NCBI GenBank assembly: GCA_018715065.1
Contig: DVMJ01000028.1
Location: forward strand, 1-8,943
Source: Fimiplasma intestinipullorum
GTDB lineage: Bacteria > Bacillota_I > Bacilli_A > Erysipelotrichales > Coprobacillaceae
Direction of reading: 5' to 3'
DNA: 8,943 bases
Shown here: positions 7,189 to 8,943 of the stretch, piece by piece
How the letters are laid out: each line of letters opens with the position of its first letter
Numbering within the stretch: the first letter of the stretch is position 1
Translations under genes and position numbers: made by a program
Notes under the pieces: model-generated
Told to the model about the DNA's origin: nothing
Databases searched by the model: none
What the model saw: the letters and a program-made list of their open reading frames with translations, nothing else

Positions 7189-7518
7189 ATGAACGATAAA
7201 ACGAAAGCACTGCTGCAGGCAAAACTAAGCCGGTTAAAGACCATCTCCAGCCAATTAGAACTGGCTGATGGCATCTGTTTTTCCATTGAAGATCTGAATG
7301 ATGCCTATATAGAAGCCAAGGTCCAGGATCTTAAACAGAAAATGGACAAGTTGGCTGACAAATTGAGTCTGGCCAAAGATCAGGACAGTTATCAACGGAT
7401 GTATCATCAGTTGGAAGACTATGAGCAGGCCATCTATCTGCTTGAAAAAAAACATTCGCGAACCTATCTACGCGCTAAAAAGATGCAGCAAAAGCAAAAG
7501 GATCAGTCCGAAAACTGA
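7189..7518 (+). CDS. Small helical, coiled-coil-like cytosolic protein, unrecognised
   Basis: A 109-residue highly charged protein without membrane segments or signal peptide. It is predicted by eye to be largely alpha-helical: a basic helix at 1-25, then heptad-like stretches at about 38-62 and 70-90 rich in Lys, Asp, Gln and Leu, and a basic tail RAKKMQQKQK (95-104). The only Cys is residue 30. I do not recognise a family and give no function. The start is supported by AGAGGTG about eight to ten bases before ATG. It is the second gene of the unit begun by the YrzE-like gene, and its stop codon lies inside the stem of the following terminator. Confidence 0.75.
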   Translation: MNDKTKALLQAKLSRLKTISSQLELADGICFSIEDLNDAYIEAKVQDLKQKMDKLADKLSLAKDQDSYQRMYHQLEDYEQAIYLLEKKHSRTYLRAKKMQQKQKDQSEN

Positions 7519-7528
7519 TCCCCTTTTT
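7500..7528 (+). terminator. Intrinsic terminator of the YrzE-like/helical-protein unit, possibly bidirectional
   Basis: A perfect eight-pair stem, GGATCAGT (7500-7507) with ACTGATCC (7514-7521) and loop CCGAAA, is followed by CC and TTTTT (7524-7528). The stop codon TGA (7516-7518) is part of the right arm. Read on the minus strand the same hairpin is followed by TTTT, so it may also stop transcripts arriving from the leftward gene group at 7687-8943. I see no good terminator closer to that group in the 168 bases between. Confidence 0.88.
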
Positions 7529-7686
7529 CATTATTGAACGATTTCAACGGCAAATTCATACCAAAAAGTATTGGTTTATTTACATAATTCTGACAAAACG
7601 TATAAAAACAAAAGTTATATCCCATTGAGAGAAAAAACAACTGCTAAAATATAATCGAACAACATGCTTAATACATGATTTTTCAA

Positions 7687-8103
7687 TTAATCGTCATAGT
7701 AAGAAAGCCCCTTAGCTATAAAAACAATCACCAGCAAGCCTAGTCCTAATGTTGCCAAACAAAACAAGGCAATATATGCCTGTACAACATAATGAAGAAT
7801 TGCGAAGAAGAGCGACCCGCTTTGGATATGTGAATCGTTAATTAAGTATATAGATAGACCGATTCCTACCAAAAACCAGACCCCACCTAAGATAGACAAT
7901 GGCATTTGCAATCTTCGGAAAAATTCCCATCCAAACATCATTAAGGCAACGCTTGCTAAGGATAATGCACATTTATTAAAGTTTAGAACTGAAATTCGAT
8001 TAACCTGGCATTTGCGGAAATAAAAAACAATTAATCGAAAAAACACAAACAAGATAACAGCAGTAAGTATGAAACTTAGAACCACAACAACATTTGTGTC
8101 CAT
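7687..8103 (-). CDS. Hypothetical four-helix membrane protein
   Basis: A 138-residue protein made mostly of four hydrophobic segments (about 5-29, 43-61, 67-88 and 97-130). Short loops include a basic one after helix 1 (FRKCQVNRIS) and FRRLQ at about 62-66. It has an acidic end, YYDD. I do not recognise the family. Its ATG shares one base with the stop of the TM2-domain gene (TAATG), and a good GGAGG lies eight bases upstream inside that gene, so the two are probably translationally coupled. Codon and base composition are more A+T-rich than genes left of 7528. It is the last gene of a tightly packed leftward unit. Confidence 0.8.
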   Translation of the reverse strand: MDTNVVVVLSFILTAVILFVFFRLIVFYFRKCQVNRISVLNFNKCALSLASVALMMFGWEFFRRLQMPLSILGGVWFLVGIGLSIYLINDSHIQSGSLFFAILHYVVQAYIALFCLATLGLGLLVIVFIAKGLSYYDD

Positions 8104-8687
8104 TATTCATCCTCCGGAATCCGCTTATGATCATAAGCATCTAAAAGTTCAAAAAAGGTCCAAAACATCATAAACGGGATACCAATTAATGTACATGAGG
8201 CAACTAATTTGATTAGTCCTTTTCTTTTTTGACCAGCATAAAAATTGTGTGCTCCTGTCCAACCTAGAAAAAAGCCTAATAACATGTAAGGAACAAGTCC
8301 ACCTTCCTTATTTTTGGATGAAGTATAACAACCTAAAACCATCCACTCATGGTCATCCTCATCTCGTTGAGGGAGTGAGTATGTATATCCTGGTATCAAT
8401 TTCACAAAATCCAAATGTAAACATAAAGCAACTAAATATATTTCATTATATTTTAATTGTTTTGCATAGGTGAGCGGTGGAAAACCAAAATCTTCAAAAC
8501 GAATACTCCAAATATAGTCATCCACATCCTTTTTATAACAAATCTCTTTTGATGTGACAAGCATCCATTCAATATGATGAACGCGAGAATCTTTCAATTG
8601 TGAATAAAGGTGCTGTCTGATGCTCTCGTATGGTGTTGAATCATGTAGCGTCTCTGCCGCTTTTTTTAATTTTACTAAGGATGACAT
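8103..8687 (-). CDS. TM2-domain membrane protein with unrecognised N-terminal domain
   Basis: A 194-residue protein in two parts. Residues 1 to about 128 are soluble-looking and rich in aromatic and charged residues (for example WSIRFEDFGFPPLTYAKQL, 60-78), and resemble nothing I know. Residues about 131-185 form a TM2 domain: two helices joined by a short loop, with the signature YMLLGFFLGWTGAHNFYAG (134-152), a basic turn QKRKG, a second helix, and WTFFELLDA (176-184) ending in the typical acidic position. TM2 proteins are widespread but their bacterial roles are mostly unknown; the N-terminal part is predicted to be cytosolic. The ATG follows the previous stop by two bases (TAAATATG) and has no good ribosome-binding site, which suggests translational coupling. 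The gene ends by overlapping the next by one base. Confidence 0.85.
   Translation of the reverse strand: MSSLVKLKKAAETLHDSTPYESIRQHLYSQLKDSRVHHIEWMLVTSKEICYKKDVDDYIWSIRFEDFGFPPLTYAKQLKYNEIYLVALCLHLDFVKLIPGYTYSLPQRDEDDHEWMVLGCYTSSKNKEGGLVPYMLLGFFLGWTGAHNFYAGQKRKGLIKLVASCTLIGIPFMMFWTFFELLDAYDHKRIPEDE
8123..8138. repeat. 16-bp perfect palindrome in the end of the TM2-domain gene
   Basis: GCTTATGATCATAAGC reads identically on both strands. It encodes part of the C-terminal AYDHK segment and lies about 20 bases before the start of the next gene. It could bind a dimeric protein, or in mRNA form a six-pair hairpin with a GATC loop just before the downstream ribosome-binding site; chance is also possible. 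Confidence 0.5.
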
Positions 8688-8689
8688 AT

Positions 8690-8943
8690 TTAAGCGTACC
8701 CATGCCTTTTAGCATCCATGTATATCCTAACTAATTGGTAAATGCCTATATAGAACCCTATAGATACCGAAATCATTAAAATAATAAGCATAGTAATTAA
8801 GCTAGTTTTCACAGCCTTTCGACCACCAACAAGATAAGCGATCACACTTGTATCTACTACCGCATTGGCTAGCTGATCACTACGTATCTTACCTGATACA
8901 AACCATGATTTAATAGTTAAATAACCAAAATACCATAAAAAAC
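8690..8943 (-). CDS. Hypothetical membrane protein, C-terminal 83 residues only (runs off right edge)
   Basis: An open frame enters from the right edge and ends at TAA 8692-8690; no start is present, so this is the 3' part of a longer gene. The visible 83 residues begin in a hydrophobic stretch (FLWYFGYLTIK), then have a polar section (SGKIRSDQLANAVVDTS) and a strong membrane helix (LITMLIILMISVSIGFYIGIY, in two runs), and end in a basic tail, RIYMDAKRHGYA. The stop is two bases before the ATG of the TM2-domain gene, which makes a real gene likely and points to a common transcript. I do not recognise the family from this fragment. Confidence 0.75.
   Translation of the reverse strand, partial: FLWYFGYLTIKSWFVSGKIRSDQLANAVVDTSVIAYLVGGRKAVKTSLITMLIILMISVSIGFYIGIYQLVRIYMDAKRHGYA

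Noticed and set aside
7560..7575. ACCAA/TTGGT inverted repeat followed by a T-rich stretch
   Set aside because: It has only five pairs and a broken T run; a much stronger terminator lies just upstream at 7500-7528.
8249..8473. 74-codon plus-strand open frame
   Set aside because: It is antisense to the TM2-domain gene and lacks a ribosome-binding site or recognisable product.

Overview
The window looks like chromosomal DNA from a low-to-moderate GC member of the Bacillota. The strongest argument is gene content and order: rel, apt, recJ, a ComN-type regulator, a SpoVB-type flippase, a DUF421 (YrbG-like) protein and a small YrzE-like membrane protein lie side by side. From memory, this matches the Bacillus subtilis relA-apt-recJ ... 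comN-spoVB-yrbG-yrzE neighbourhood, but with secDF, yrvC and yrvD absent and with several genes in different relative orientations. Short, diverged versions of RecJ and the flippase would fit a reduced lineage such as Erysipelotrichia; that placement is only a guess.

Left half (1-4764, all minus strand): a comN-like gene reads toward recJ but ends in an intrinsic terminator only about 20 bases before recJ. recJ is followed by apt, with a very good sigma-A type promoter (extended, perfect -10) in the gap. apt is followed 30 bases later by the bifunctional (p)ppGpp synthetase/hydrolase gene rel, which runs off the left edge lacking at most a short C-terminal tail. The unit couples single-strand DNA processing, adenine salvage and stringent-response signalling.

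Middle (4796-7528): a SpoVB/MOP-superfamily flippase is transcribed to the right, divergent from comN. It collides tail to tail with a DUF421 membrane gene, the two coding ends overlapping by 21 bp. Divergent from DUF421, a four-helix TIGR04086/YrzE-like membrane protein and a small helical, coiled-coil-like protein form a two-gene rightward unit ending in a clear intrinsic terminator at 7500-7528.

Right end (7687-8943, minus strand): three unrecognised or partly recognised membrane-protein genes are packed with almost no spacing (a 2-base gap, then a TAATG overlap). The middle one ends in a TM2 domain behind an unrecognised N-terminal region of about 125 residues; the first is cut by the window edge. 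This part is visibly richer in A+T than the rest and does not belong to the conserved block, so it is probably acquired or lineage-specific and is the best candidate here for something undescribed. No tRNA, rRNA, CRISPR array, insertion sequence or riboswitch was seen.
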